From positions 1,756,501 through 1,820,500 of the forward strand of contig NZ_CP024307.1 of NCBI RefSeq assembly GCF_002944405.1: a stretch of 64,000 bases of DNA. The letters are read 5' to 3'. A program made the position numbers and the translations under genes. The notes beneath the pieces were generated by a model that worked only from the letters and a program-made list of their open reading frames with translations, did no database searches and was not told where the DNA came from. Position 1 is the first letter of the stretch; each line of letters begins with the position of its first letter. This DNA is from Sinorhizobium fredii (lineage in GTDB: Bacteria; Pseudomonadota; Alphaproteobacteria; Rhizobiales; Rhizobiaceae). Of this stretch, positions 53,189 through 62,996 are shown piece by piece.

Positions 53189-54763
53189 GTGCCTGTTACG
53201 GGACAAATTGCGAGCGGCCCGCTGCTGGCCGTGAGCAACCTGACGAAGTTGTTCGGCTCCTTCGCGGCCTGCAATGCGATCAATCTGCACATAGAACCCG
53301 GAGAAATTCACGCGCTTCTCGGCGAGAACGGGGCGGGGAAATCGACCCTGGTGAAGATGCTGTTCGGCGTCCTTGCGCCGACCGCCGGCGAGATCTCGTG
53401 GATGGGCGACACTGTCCGGATCTCCAGCCCCGGTGACGCGCGCAAGCTCGGCATCGGCATGGTCTTTCAGCATTTCTCACTCTTCGAGGCGCTGACGGTC
53501 GCCGAAAACATCGCGCTTTCGATGGATCGCAGCATCTCGCTTGCACGGGTTGCCGAAGAGGCGGCGCGGCTGTCGCGCCTCTACGGGCTGCCGCTCGATC
53601 CGAGCGCGCATGTCGCCGATCTTTCGGTCGGCGAACGGCAGCGCATTGAGATCGTGCGCGCGCTGCTTCAGAACCCGCAGCTGATCATCCTCGACGAGCC
53701 GACCTCGGTGCTGACCCCGCAGGAGGCGGACCGGCTGTTCGAGACACTGTTGAAGCTGAAGGCGGAAGGCCGCTCGGTGCTCTATATCTCCCACCGTCTC
53801 GAGGAGGTGCAGCGCATCTGCGACCGCGCCACCGTCTTGCGGCACGGCAAGGTCACCGGCGCCTGCGACCCGCGCGCCGAGACGCCGGCCTCGCTGGCGC
53901 GCATGATGGTCGGCAACGATGTGGCCGTGGTGACGCCGGAGGGCACGAGCACCAGGGGCGACGTCCAACTCGAAGCCCGCGACCTTTCCGTCGCGGCGCG
54001 CACGCCCTTCGCGGTCTCGCTCAAGAACGTCTCGCTCAAGGTGAGGGCCGGCGAGGTGCTGGCGATCGCGGGCGTTGCCGGCAACGGCCAGAGCGAGCTT
54101 TTCGACGCGCTTTCGGGTGAGTATCCGGTGGCCGACGACAGTGCCGTGCAAATTCGCCAGAGGCCGGTTGGGACCAAGAATATCAATGCCCGACGGTTGA
54201 TGGGCGCCGGCTTCGTGCCGGAGGAGCGGCATGGGCATGCGGCGGTCTCCTCGCTCTCGCTTTCCGACAATCTCGTGCTGGCGCGCAACCAGTCCGACAA
54301 GCGCGCCTTTCTCGGCGGCGGTTTCCTGAAGATCATCCGACAGGGCGCGGTGAAAGCCGCAGCCAAACGCATTTCCGAGGCGATGGACGTGCGCAAGAGC
54401 GGCGAGGATCCGCCGGCGGGCTCGCTTTCGGGCGGCAACCTGCAAAAGTTCATCGTCGGCCGCGAACTCGACCGGCAGCCGGCGGTGCTCATCGTCAACC
54501 AGCCCACCTGGGGCGTCGACGCTGGGGCGGCGAGCCGCATCCGCCAGGCGCTCGTCGACCTCGCCAAGGGGGGCTCCGCCGTGCTGGTGATCAGCCAGGA
54601 TCTCGACGAGATCTTCGAGGTGGCTACCGAAATCGCCGTCATCAGCGAGGGAAGGCTCTCCGAGCCCTATCCGGCCCGGGAACTCTCGCGCGAGAAGATC
54701 GGCCTCCTGATGGGCGGCATGCATGGCAAGACGGAAGGTGCGGGAGCGGCACATGCGCATTGA
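53189..54763 (+). CDS. Nucleoside/BMP-type ABC transporter ATP-binding protein
   Basis: 524 residues with two nucleotide-binding domains: first Walker A ENGAGKSTLVKMLFG, signature LSVGERQRIEIVRAL and Walker B LIILDEPTSVLTPQEA; second has a degenerate Walker A (VAGNGQSELFDALSG) and LSGGNLQKFIVGRELDR. It starts at a GTG after GGGG. This tandem type serves the guanosine/nucleoside uptake family with BMP-type binding proteins. It overlaps the first permease by 11 bases. Confidence 0.92.
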   Translation: MPVTGQIASGPLLAVSNLTKLFGSFAACNAINLHIEPGEIHALLGENGAGKSTLVKMLFGVLAPTAGEISWMGDTVRISSPGDARKLGIGMVFQHFSLFEALTVAENIALSMDRSISLARVAEEAARLSRLYGLPLDPSAHVADLSVGERQRIEIVRALLQNPQLIILDEPTSVLTPQEADRLFETLLKLKAEGRSVLYISHRLEEVQRICDRATVLRHGKVTGACDPRAETPASLARMMVGNDVAVVTPEGTSTRGDVQLEARDLSVAARTPFAVSLKNVSLKVRAGEVLAIAGVAGNGQSELFDALSGEYPVADDSAVQIRQRPVGTKNINARRLMGAGFVPEERHGHAAVSSLSLSDNLVLARNQSDKRAFLGGGFLKIIRQGAVKAAAKRISEAMDVRKSGEDPPAGSLSGGNLQKFIVGRELDRQPAVLIVNQPTWGVDAGAASRIRQALVDLAKGGSAVLVISQDLDEIFEVATEIAVISEGRLSEPYPARELSREKIGLLMGGMHGKTEGAGAAHAH

Positions 54764-55847
54764 GCTCGAAAGGCGTCCCAAGGTCTCGGCGCTGTTTTCC
54801 ATCCTGTCTCCCTTCATCGCCTTTGCGCTGACCATCGTCTTCGGCGGCATCATGTTCGCGCTGCTCGGCAAGAACCCGGTCGCGGCCCTCTACAGCTTCT
54901 TTGTCGAGCCGCTGAGCGAGGTCTGGTCGCTGCACGAACTGGCGATCAAGGCCGCGCCGCTGATCCTGATCGGCGTCGGCCTTTCCGTCTGCTTCCGCTC
55001 CAACAACTGGAATATCGGTGCCGAAGGTCAGTTCATCATGGGGGCGATCGCCGGCTCCATTCTTCCGGTGGTCTTCTATGATTGGCAGTCGCCACTCGTC
55101 CTTCCGCTGATGCTGCTGCTCGGCATGATCGGTGGCGCGCTCTTCGCGGGGATCCCGGCCTTCCTCAAGGCCCATATGAACACCAACGAGATCCTGACGA
55201 GCCTGATGCTGGTCTATGTCGCCCAGCTCTTCCTCGACTGGCTCGTGCGCGGCCCCTGGCGCAACCCGCAGGGCATGAACTTTCCGGAAACCCGCAGCTT
55301 CGGGGTAGAGGCCATCCTTCCCGAAATGATCGCTTCCGGTCGTACGCATTGGGGATTTGCCTTTGCGATCCTTGCGGCGCTCGCGGTCTGGTTCATGATG
55401 CGCTACACGCTGCGCGGCTTCGAGATCACCGTCCTCGGCCAGTCGGAGCGGGCAGGGCGCTTCGCCGGCTTCTCGTCACGCAAGATGATCTGGTTCTCGA
55501 TGCTCTTTTCGGGCGCGCTTGCCGGCCTCGCCGGCATATCGGAGGTCAGCGGCGCGATCCAGCAGCTGAGGCCGGTCATCTCTCCCGGTTACGGCTTCAC
55601 GGCGATCATCGTCGCATTCCTCGGAAGGCTCAACCCGCTCGGCATCATCGCTGCCGGTCTTGTGCTCGCTCTTACCTATCTCGGCGGCGAGGCGGCGCAG
55701 CTTTCGATCGGCGTCTCCGACAAGGTGACGCGCGTCTTCCAGGGGTTGCTCTTGTTCTTCGTGCTGTCCTGCGACACGCTCATTCACTACCGCATCCGGC
55801 TCGTCCGCGAGAGATTTGCGGCGCTCAAGACGGATGAGGCGCACTGA
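54753..55847 (+). CDS. Nucleoside ABC transporter permease, first
   Basis: 364 residues, about nine spans. FRSNNWNIGAEGQFIMGAIA near residue 80 and the GQSERAGRFAGFSSRKM coupling loop are typical of BMP-system permease 1. The start MRIELERRPK overlaps the ATPase stop. It stops at a TGATG overlap with the second permease, indicating coupled translation. Confidence 0.92.
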   Translation: MRIELERRPKVSALFSILSPFIAFALTIVFGGIMFALLGKNPVAALYSFFVEPLSEVWSLHELAIKAAPLILIGVGLSVCFRSNNWNIGAEGQFIMGAIAGSILPVVFYDWQSPLVLPLMLLLGMIGGALFAGIPAFLKAHMNTNEILTSLMLVYVAQLFLDWLVRGPWRNPQGMNFPETRSFGVEAILPEMIASGRTHWGFAFAILAALAVWFMMRYTLRGFEITVLGQSERAGRFAGFSSRKMIWFSMLFSGALAGLAGISEVSGAIQQLRPVISPGYGFTAIIVAFLGRLNPLGIIAAGLVLALTYLGGEAAQLSIGVSDKVTRVFQGLLLFFVLSCDTLIHYRIRLVRERFAALKTDEAH

Positions 55848-56767
55848 TGGGTATCGTCGAAGCAATCCTCCTGAGCGTCATTACCGCGGCGACGCCGCTC
55901 GTCCTTGCCGCTGCCGGCGAACTGGTCGCCGAACGGTCGGGCGTGCTCAATCTCGGCGTCGAGGGGATGATGGTCATGGGCGCCGTCTGCGCCTTCGCCG
56001 CCACGCAGCTCAGCGGTTCGCCCTATGTCGGGGTGCTTGCCGGTGTAGCGGCCGGCGCGTTGTTCTCGCTGCTCTTCGGCGTCCTGACGCTGACGCTCGT
56101 CGCCAATCAGGTGGCGACCGGTCTTGCGCTGACGCTGCTGGGTCTCGGCGTCTCCGGCATGCTGGGCGAGAGTTTCCTCGGCATGCAGGGCATCAAGCTG
56201 CAGCCGATCGCCGTTCCGCTGCTTTCCGATGTGCCGTTTATCGGACCGCTTCTCTTCCGCCAGGACGCAATCTTCTATCTCTCGATCGCGATCGTCGCGG
56301 GCATCCACTGGTTCCTCTTCAGGACCCGTTCGGGACTGAAGCTGCGCGCGGTGGGCGACAGCCACGGCTCGGCGCACGCTCTTGGCGTCGACGTCATCCG
56401 CACCCGTTACCTGGCGGTGCTTTTCGGCGGTGCCTGCGCCGGGCTTGCCGGCGCGCAGCTGTCGCTCGTCTATACGCCGCAATGGGTCGAGAACATGTCG
56501 GCCGGCCGTGGCTGGATCGCGCTTGCGCTGGTGGTCTTCGCGTCATGGCGCCCTTGGCGGGTGGTTGCCGGCGGCTATCTGTTCGGGGCCGTGTCGATCA
56601 GCCAGCTACATGCCCAGGCCTTCGGGATCGGTATCCCGTCGCAGTTCCTTTCCTCGCTTCCCTATGTGGCGACAATTGTCGTACTCATTCTCATATCCCA
56701 CAACCGGCGCATGACCCTGATCAATACGCCGGCATCGCTCGGCAAACCGTTTGTGCCGGACCGGTGA
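55847..56767 (+). CDS. Nucleoside ABC transporter permease, second
   Basis: 306 residues, about nine spans, with VAERSGVLNLGVEGMMVMGA near residue 26, VANQVATGLALTLLGLGVSG, and the coupling loop RAVGDSHGSAHALGVDV. It is the partner of the first permease and precedes the binding-protein gene by 44 bases. Confidence 0.92.
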   Translation: MGIVEAILLSVITAATPLVLAAAGELVAERSGVLNLGVEGMMVMGAVCAFAATQLSGSPYVGVLAGVAAGALFSLLFGVLTLTLVANQVATGLALTLLGLGVSGMLGESFLGMQGIKLQPIAVPLLSDVPFIGPLLFRQDAIFYLSIAIVAGIHWFLFRTRSGLKLRAVGDSHGSAHALGVDVIRTRYLAVLFGGACAGLAGAQLSLVYTPQWVENMSAGRGWIALALVVFASWRPWRVVAGGYLFGAVSISQLHAQAFGIGIPSQFLSSLPYVATIVVLILISHNRRMTLINTPASLGKPFVPDR

Positions 56768-56811
56768 ACAACAACAACCAGACGGAATTCTCAAACCGAC
56801 AGAGGTCAAAA

Positions 56812-57882
56812 ATGAAAAAACTACTCCTCGCCCTCGCAACCACGACTGCGGTGCTCGGCTTCGCTTCAGCCGCGGGCGCCCAGGAAAAGGCCAAGATCTG
56901 CTTCGTCTACGTGGGCTCGAAGACCGATGGCGGCTGGACGCAGGCGCATGACATCGGCCGCCAGCAGGTCGAAAAGGAACTGGGAGACAAGGTCGAAACA
57001 CAGTTTCTGGAAAACGTTCCGGAAGGGCCGGATGCGGAACGCGCCATCGAGCGCCTGGCACGGTCCGGCTGCGGTCTGATCTTCACCACGTCCTTCGGCT
57101 TCATGGACGCGACGATCAAGATCGCCCAGAAGTTCCCGGATGTGAAGTTCGAGCACGCAACCGGCTACAAGACCGCGCCGAACGTCGCGACCTATAACAG
57201 CCGCTTCTACGAAGGCCGCTACATCCAGGGCCAGATCGCCGCCAAGATGTCTCAGAAGGGCGTTGCCGGCTACATCGCCTCCTTCCCGATTCCGGAAGTG
57301 GTGATGGGCATCAACTCCTTCGTCATCGGCGCCCGCTCGGTCAATCCCGAGTTCAAGATCAAGGTCGTCTGGGCGAACACCTGGTTCGACCCGGGTAAGG
57401 AGGCGGACGCCGCCAAGGCGCTTATCGACCAGGGCGTCGACATCCTGACCCAGCACACCGATACGACCGCTCCGATGCAGGTTGCGGCCGAACGCGGCAT
57501 CAAGGCCTTCGGCCAGGCCTCCGATATGATCGCCGCCGGGCCGCAGACGCAGCTGACGGCGATCGTCGACACCTGGGGCGCCTATTACGTCAAGCGCACC
57601 CAAGCCTTCCTCGACGGCAAGTGGGAAACGACTTCCAGCTGGGACGGTCTGAAGGACGGAATCCTGACGATGGCGCCCTACACGAACATGCCCGATGACG
57701 TGAAGGCGATGGCGGAAGCGACGGAAGCCAAGATCAAGTCCGGCGAGCTGAAGCCGTTTACCGGTCCGCTGAACAAGCAGGACGGCACGCCGTGGCTCAA
57801 GGAAGGCGAATCTTCCGACGACGCCACGCTCCTCGGCATGAACTTCTACGTCGAAGGCGTCGACGACAAGCTGCCGCAATAG
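56812..57882 (+). CDS. BMP-family substrate-binding protein
   Basis: 356 residues, signal peptide MKKLLLALATTTAVLGFASA with cleavage near AGAQ-EKA. The Bmp/PnrA fold is seen in VYVGSKTDGGWTQAHDIGRQ, FTTSFGFMDATIKIAQKFPD, GVDILTQHTDTTAPMQVAAE and QLTAIVDTWGAYYV. Members bind purine nucleosides or related bases. It is the last gene of the operon and is followed by a strong terminator. Confidence 0.93.
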   Translation: MKKLLLALATTTAVLGFASAAGAQEKAKICFVYVGSKTDGGWTQAHDIGRQQVEKELGDKVETQFLENVPEGPDAERAIERLARSGCGLIFTTSFGFMDATIKIAQKFPDVKFEHATGYKTAPNVATYNSRFYEGRYIQGQIAAKMSQKGVAGYIASFPIPEVVMGINSFVIGARSVNPEFKIKVVWANTWFDPGKEADAAKALIDQGVDILTQHTDTTAPMQVAAERGIKAFGQASDMIAAGPQTQLTAIVDTWGAYYVKRTQAFLDGKWETTSSWDGLKDGILTMAPYTNMPDDVKAMAEATEAKIKSGELKPFTGPLNKQDGTPWLKEGESSDDATLLGMNFYVEGVDDKLPQ

Positions 57883-57915
57883 GGCGGGAAGGACATCCGC
57901 ATTCGAACCATCTGC

Positions 57916-57942
57916 AAACCCCGCGCCAAGGCCGCGGGGTTT
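57916..57942 (+). terminator. Rho-independent terminator of the BMP operon
   Basis: AAACCCCGCG and CGCGGGGTTT form a perfect 10-base stem around a 7-base loop, 33 bases after the binding-protein stop, followed by TTGTTCTT. It ends the nucleoside transporter operon. Confidence 0.85.
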
Positions 57943-58083
57943 GTTCTTGCGGGGATATCCAATATTGGGGCGTCGGATCGCGCCGGCGGCCGCCCGCAGT
58001 TTCTTCGTCGCACTTTCGGGAATCGTATATTCGATCTACTGTTATACAAAGCTTCTCCTCTCGGAAGGAGAAGCGGCGACGAC

Positions 58084-58890
58084 ATGAAAAGAATGGCGCC
58101 TGCCCGCAGCAGGAGGGCACTCTGGAGGGGGACGGGGTTGAAGAGCCTGCTTGATACGGTGATATCCAAGACGCCGAAACGAACGAGCCATGCACAGGTC
58201 GTGGATCAACTCGGCAAGGCGATCGTTTCGGGGGAGTTTCCGGTGGGCAGCATTCTGCCCGGCGATCCTGAACTTGCCCTCCGCTTCCGCGTGTCGCGCA
58301 CTGTCTTGCGCGAGGCGATGAAGACGCTTGCGGCGAAGGGGATGGTCGTTCCGCGTGCCCGCATTGGGACGCGCGTGACACCCAGGAAAGACTGGAATCT
58401 GTTCGATGCGGATATCCTCACCTGGCATTTTGCCTGTGGGGTGGACGAGGATTTCCTCTATCACCTGAGCGAGGTTCGCCTCGCCTTCGAGACGCACGCC
58501 GCCGCTCTGGCTGCGCGCAACGCGAGCGACGCCGAAATCGCCACGATGATGCGGCTGGCAGTCGCCATGGGGGATGCCAGTCACACGGCAGAAACCCTCG
58601 CTGTCGCCGACCTGAAATTCCACCTCGCAGTCCTCGAAGCGTCCGGCAATCCGTTCCTCAGAACGGTCGGCGGCCTGATCGAGGCGGCTCTCGTCGGCGT
58701 CTTCAAGTTGAGTTCCCCGACGGACGAGAAGGGCGGCATAGACGAGGTGGCCCGCAACCACATCCGCATCGTCGAGGAGATCGGCAGAAGGGACGAGCTC
58801 AAGGCGCGGCAGGCGATGGAATACGTCATCACATATGGTCGCAATCGAATCCAGAAGGCCTTCAATCCGGACCAGAGCGCCAAAATCTGA
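58084..58890 (+). CDS. GntR/FadR-family regulator (FCD domain)
   Basis: 268 residues. After a ~25-residue basic N-terminal extension, the winged helix (HAQVVDQLGKAIVSGEF, LALRFRVSRTVLREAMKTLA) is followed by an FCD domain (EVRLAFETHAAALAARNAS, DLKFHLAVLEASGNPFL, ARNHIRIVEEIGRRDELKA) with the metal-binding His/Asp pattern. It resembles galactonate/gluconate-type FadR-subfamily repressors. No catabolic genes are adjacent, so the target is unknown. Confidence 0.88.
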   Translation: MKRMAPARSRRALWRGTGLKSLLDTVISKTPKRTSHAQVVDQLGKAIVSGEFPVGSILPGDPELALRFRVSRTVLREAMKTLAAKGMVVPRARIGTRVTPRKDWNLFDADILTWHFACGVDEDFLYHLSEVRLAFETHAAALAARNASDAEIATMMRLAVAMGDASHTAETLAVADLKFHLAVLEASGNPFLRTVGGLIEAALVGVFKLSSPTDEKGGIDEVARNHIRIVEEIGRRDELKARQAMEYVITYGRNRIQKAFNPDQSAKI

Positions 58891-59012
58891 GACAGCCCGG
58901 CGCCTCTGCAACCGTCGCTATGTGCTCAGACGATACAGATCGCCGGACTGGCCTTGCCCGCACAGTCGGCCTGGCCTATCTGAGACGGCAGTCGTCTCAT
59001 CTGGCGACCTAC

Positions 59013-59112
59013 CTACAGCGCCACGCGTCTTATCAGACGCGTAAAGGTCGCTGTAGCACTTTGAATTGCTGCATCTCTCCTTAAATCGAGGTCGATTTAA
59101 GGAGAGATGCAG
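59013..59112. repeat. Rhizobial palindromic element, copy 3
   Basis: Same two-hairpin layout as the copy at 23774: CTACAGCGCC...CGCTGTAG (59013-59056), then a 21-base-pair perfect hairpin (59069-59089 with 59092-59112). It ends 20 bases before the start of the CNNM/CorC gene, so it lies in that gene's leader. Confidence 0.8.
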
Positions 59113-59132
59113 TAGAGCGGTGAACGGAGCCT

Positions 59133-60428
59133 ATGTCCGAGCTTTTTGTCATTTTTCTTCTGCTTTTGATCAACGCCTTCTTCGCGCTCTCGGAAATGGC
59201 AATCGTTTCGGCAAGCAAACCCTTGCTGCGTCAGATGGTGAAGCAGGGAAACCATGGCGCGGAAGCCGCCCTGAGGCTTGCCGAGGAGCCTGGAAAATTC
59301 CTGTCCACCGTTCAGGTCGGCATAACCCTCGTCGGCATCCTGGCCGGCGCCTATGGCGGCGCGACTATCGCAGCGAAGCTCGCACCGACCCTGGACCAGA
59401 TCGCCTGGATCCACCCCTATGGCAACACCGTTGCCGTCGCCCTCGTCGTCACGCTCATCACCTTTCTGTCGGTGGTGATCGGAGAACTGATTCCGAAGCA
59501 GCTCGCGCTCAGGAATTCTGAAGGCCTGGCGATTTTCGTCGCGCGGCCGATGACCCTGCTGTCGCGGATAGCCGCGCCGGTCGTGTATCTTTTTGAGACC
59601 GCCGCTCGCCTGGCGATGCGGCTGATGGGCATGAAGGCGGAGGACCCAGATCACGTCACCGAAGAGGAAGTGCATGCGATCATGGCGGAAGGCGTGGAGA
59701 GCGGCGCGATCGAGAAAAGCGAACACGAAATGCTACGGCGCATTATCCGTCTCGGCGATAGGAACGTCAAATCGATCATGACGCACCGCACCGAGGTCAG
59801 CTTCATCGACGTCAATGACAGCATGGAGACGATCGGCCGCAAGATTCGGCAGTTCGGCCATTCCCGTTATCCAGTCATCGATGGTCCGGCGGGCGACGTG
59901 ATCGGAGCGGTGCTGGCCAAGGAGATACTGAACGCCACGGTCGCGGCACCCTTCGATATCCGCAATTATGTCCGCGAGATCCTGACCCTTCCGGAGACGG
60001 CTTCCTGCCTGAAGGCCCTCGAAGCTTTCAAGGCCTCCAGCGTCAACATGGCGATGATCGTCGACGAGTACGGCAGCACCGAAGGCATCATCACGACTGC
60101 CGATATCCTGGAGGCGATCGTCGGCGTCATCCCGTCCAACTACGACGATATCGAGCACGCCCATATCCGAGCCCGCGAGGACGGCAGCTACCTTGTCGAC
60201 GGCCGAACGCCGATCGACGAGATCCACCTGCAGATCGGCATTGAGGGGATAGACAGCGACGGCGATTTCGAAACCATTGCCGGTTTTCTGGTGCAGCAGT
60301 TGCGCAAGACGCCGGAGGAGGGCGACTGCGCCGAGGCGCACGGCTACCGCTTCGAAGTGCTCGACATGGATGGCCGCCGCATCGACAAGATCCTCGTCAG
60401 CCGCCGCGCCGAGGAGCACCCGGCCTGA
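59133..60428 (+). CDS. CNNM/CorC-family transporter-like protein with CBS domains
   Basis: 431 residues: an N-terminal CNNM (DUF21) membrane domain (ALSEMAIVSASKPLLRQM, VQVGITLVGILAGAYGG, VIGELIPKQLALRNSEG), a CBS pair (VKSIMTHRTEVSFIDVND to DEYGSTEGIITTADILEA), and a C-terminal CorC_HlyC domain (GYRFEVLDMDGRRIDKILV). Members export magnesium/cobalt or are loosely called haemolysins. Its leader includes the palindromic element, which could affect its expression. Confidence 0.93.
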   Translation: MSELFVIFLLLLINAFFALSEMAIVSASKPLLRQMVKQGNHGAEAALRLAEEPGKFLSTVQVGITLVGILAGAYGGATIAAKLAPTLDQIAWIHPYGNTVAVALVVTLITFLSVVIGELIPKQLALRNSEGLAIFVARPMTLLSRIAAPVVYLFETAARLAMRLMGMKAEDPDHVTEEEVHAIMAEGVESGAIEKSEHEMLRRIIRLGDRNVKSIMTHRTEVSFIDVNDSMETIGRKIRQFGHSRYPVIDGPAGDVIGAVLAKEILNATVAAPFDIRNYVREILTLPETASCLKALEAFKASSVNMAMIVDEYGSTEGIITTADILEAIVGVIPSNYDDIEHAHIRAREDGSYLVDGRTPIDEIHLQIGIEGIDSDGDFETIAGFLVQQLRKTPEEGDCAEAHGYRFEVLDMDGRRIDKILVSRRAEEHPA

Positions 60429-60457
60429 GATTATACGCCCAAACGTCCGGCAAGGGC

Positions 60458-61678
60458 TTAGGCGGGATCCCGGAGCTTGAGAACGGTGCAGGGGTCACCC
60501 GCTCCCGCGGCCGGTGTTTGCGGCGGGCGAACGATGAGGCCGTCCGACTGTGCGAAGACCTTGGTCATCGACGAGTCCTGGCGTTGGAAGGGGTGCGCCA
60601 TGAGCGAGCCGTCCGGCTCGCTGGAGAGGCGCGCGCGAACATAGTCCTGGCGGCGGTCGTTGGCGGGCAGCGGTGCGCCGAGCTTCGCCGATGCCAGTCG
60701 TGAGCGGTCGGGAAGATGTGCGAGCTTGCGCGTCAACGGTTCCAGGAAGAGCAAGGCGCAGACGAGGCTCGAGACCGGATTGCCGGGCAGGCCGAGCACC
60801 GGCATGCCGGCGAGGTCTCCGACCATCAGCGGCTTTCCCGGCCGCATGGCGATGCGCCAGAAATCGAGCGTCATGCCACAGGCTAGGAGCGTCGATTGGA
60901 CGAGATCATGGTCTCCAACCGAGGCTCCGCCGAGCGTGACGAGTACGTCGGCTCGCGCCGCCTGCGCTTGCGCGACGGCAGCGGCAATCGCCTGCCGGTC
61001 GTCGCGGGCGATGCCGAGATCCAGTATATCCGCGCCATTTTCGCGAGCGATCGCCGCGACGCCAAAGCTGTTCGAGGCGATGATCTGGTCTGCGCCTGGC
61101 GAACTGCCGGGCGGCAGCAATTCGTCGCCAGTGGCAAGAATTGCGACCTTCGGGCGCAGGAAGACCGGCAGGCTCGGGTGATTCATGCTCGCCGCAAGCG
61201 TCAACCGGCCGGCGTCGAGCACGCTTCCGGCAGAAAGTGTGATTTCGCCCCGCTCGAAGTCCTGGCCTGCCAGACGGATATGTCGGCCCTTCGCCGGCGC
61301 GAACAGGGTGCGGATGCGATTGCCCTCGAGGCGCTCGGTGTCTTCCTGCAGAATGACTGTATCGGCACCGGCCGCGAGCGGCGCGCCGGTAAAAATGCGC
61401 ACTGCCTCGCCCGGTCCAACCCGGCCCTGAAATCCACGGCCCGCCGCAGATTGCCCTATGACGGACAATTCGGCGCCGATAGCGGCGATGTCCTCATGGC
61501 GGACGGCGTAGCCATCCATGGCGGAATTGTCGAAGGGAGGGTGGGTGAGCAGCGCGTTCGTGTCCTCGGCAAGCACGCGGCCGAGGCAATAATGCAGTGC
61601 AAGCCGCTCGGTCTCCGAACGGGGTTGGGCCTGGGCGAGGACCCTTCTCAGCGCCTCTTCGACCGGGAGCAGCGACAT
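60458..61678 (-). CDS. moeA: Molybdopterin molybdenumtransferase MoeA
   Basis: 406 residues with the MoeA layout: LPVEEALRRVLAQAQP, PFDNSAMDGYAVR, FTGAPLAAGADTVILQEDTE, and ATGDELLPPGSSPGADQI; the MoCF-like part has TLGGASVGDHDLVQ and GLPGNPVSSLVCALLFLEP. It inserts molybdate into molybdopterin to make the cofactor. Its start overlaps the moaC stop; same operon as trpDC. Confidence 0.95.
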   Translation of the reverse strand: MSLLPVEEALRRVLAQAQPRSETERLALHYCLGRVLAEDTNALLTHPPFDNSAMDGYAVRHEDIAAIGAELSVIGQSAAGRGFQGRVGPGEAVRIFTGAPLAAGADTVILQEDTERLEGNRIRTLFAPAKGRHIRLAGQDFERGEITLSAGSVLDAGRLTLAASMNHPSLPVFLRPKVAILATGDELLPPGSSPGADQIIASNSFGVAAIARENGADILDLGIARDDRQAIAAAVAQAQAARADVLVTLGGASVGDHDLVQSTLLACGMTLDFWRIAMRPGKPLMVGDLAGMPVLGLPGNPVSSLVCALLFLEPLTRKLAHLPDRSRLASAKLGAPLPANDRRQDYVRARLSSEPDGSLMAHPFQRQDSSMTKVFAQSDGLIVRPPQTPAAGAGDPCTVLKLRDPA

Positions 61679-62172
61679 CAGCCCTGGTCTCCGTCCCGGC
61701 GATAGTCGCCGGATCGCCCGCCCGACTTGCTGACGAGGCGAATGCCGCCGATCTCCATCTCGCGGTCCGCAGCCTTTGCCATGTCGTAGATCGTCAGGCA
61801 GGCAATGCCGACCGCGGTCAGCGCCTCCATCTCGACGCCCGTCCGCCCCTTGAGCTTCGCCATCGCCTCGACGCGCAAGCCGGGTAGGGCGTCGTCGGGA
61901 AGGATATCGACCGAAACCTTCGTCAGCATCAGCGGGTGGCAGAGCGGAATGAGGCTGGACGTCTGCTTGGCGGCCATGATCCCGGCGAGCCGGGCCGTGC
62001 CGATGACGTCTCCCTTCTTGGCATTGCCTTCGAGGATCAACGCCAGCGTCTCCGGGTGCATCCGGACGAAGCCTTCGGCGACGGCAACACGCACGGTCTC
62101 CGCCTTGTCGCCGACATCGACCATATGGGCTTCGCCGGCGCTGTCGATATGGGTGAGGCGCGGGCCGCTCAT
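61678..62172 (-). CDS. moaC: Cyclic pyranopterin monophosphate synthase MoaC
   Basis: 164 residues: [16 protein letters not shown] start, [35 protein letters not shown] with conserved His, and [19 protein letters not shown]. Catalyses formation of cyclic pyranopterin monophosphate in molybdenum cofactor synthesis. ATGA overlaps with trpC and moeA show tight coupling. Confidence 0.96.
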   Translation of the reverse strand: MSGPRLTHIDSAGEAHMVDVGDKAETVRVAVAEGFVRMHPETLALILEGNAKKGDVIGTARLAGIMAAKQTSSLIPLCHPLMLTKVSVDILPDDALPGLRVEAMAKLKGRTGVEMEALTAVGIACLTIYDMAKAADREMEIGGIRLVSKSGGRSGDYRRDGDQG

Positions 62173-62987
62173 CACTCGGCTGCCAGAGCGCTTCGGGAAC
62201 CGGTCAACAGCGCGCGCGTTGCCGCCCCCACGTCGTCCTTCCGCATCAGGCTTTCCCCGACGAGGAAGGTGGTGATACCGCACTTTTCGAGGCGCCTGCA
62301 GTCCTCGTGGGTGAAGATGCCGCTTTCGCCGACCAGCAGCCTATCGGCCGGCACCATCGGTGCGAGCTGTTCCGAAACGGCGAGATCGACCTCGAAGGTC
62401 CTCAAGTTGCGATTGTTGATCCCGATCAGGGGAGACGAGAGACGCAGCGCGCGTTCCATTTCCTCCGCATCATGCACTTCGACGAGCACGTCCATCCCGA
62501 GCGCCGCTGCGGCGTCCTCGAGACGATGCGCATCCTCGTCGGTGAGCGATGCCATGATCAAGAGGATACAGTCCGCCCCCCAGGCGCGCGCCTCGAAGAC
62601 CTGGTAGGTGTCGAACATGAAGTCCTTGCGCAGCGCCGGCAGCGAACAGGCGGCCCGCGCCGCCTCCAGAAATTCCGGGGCGCCCTGAAAGCTCGGCGTG
62701 TCCGTCAGGACCGAGAGGCAGGCAGCACCGCCCGCAGCATAGGCTTTCGCCAGCGCCGGCGGATCGAAGTCCGGGCGAATCAGGCCCTTCGACGGGCTGG
62801 CCTTCTTGATCTCGGCGATCAGTCCAAACTCGCCTTTCTGGCGGCGCGCCGCAAGCGCGGCGTGAAAGCCGCGCGGCGGCGACTGGTCGGCGATCCGCGC
62901 CCTTAGCTCGTCGAGCGGCACCCGCGCCTTCGCGGCAGCGATCTCGTCACGCTTGTAGGCCTCGATCCTGCGCAGAATATCCGTCAT
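62172..62987 (-). CDS. trpC: Indole-3-glycerol phosphate synthase TrpC
   Basis: 271 residues: [18 protein letters not shown] with the catalytic lysine, [61 protein letters not shown] and [17 protein letters not shown]. It closes the indole ring in tryptophan synthesis. It begins nine bases after trpD and overlaps moaC. Confidence 0.97.
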   Translation of the reverse strand: MTDILRRIEAYKRDEIAAAKARVPLDELRARIADQSPPRGFHAALAARRQKGEFGLIAEIKKASPSKGLIRPDFDPPALAKAYAAGGAACLSVLTDTPSFQGAPEFLEAARAACSLPALRKDFMFDTYQVFEARAWGADCILLIMASLTDEDAHRLEDAAAALGMDVLVEVHDAEEMERALRLSSPLIGINNRNLRTFEVDLAVSEQLAPMVPADRLLVGESGIFTHEDCRRLEKCGITTFLVGESLMRKDDVGAATRALLTGSRSALAAE

Positions 62988-62996
62988 GTCCTCTCC

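Noticed and set aside
53477..54871. 464-codon minus-strand frame
   Set aside because: It is antisense to a well-supported tandem ABC ATPase; the long frame follows from high GC in third positions.
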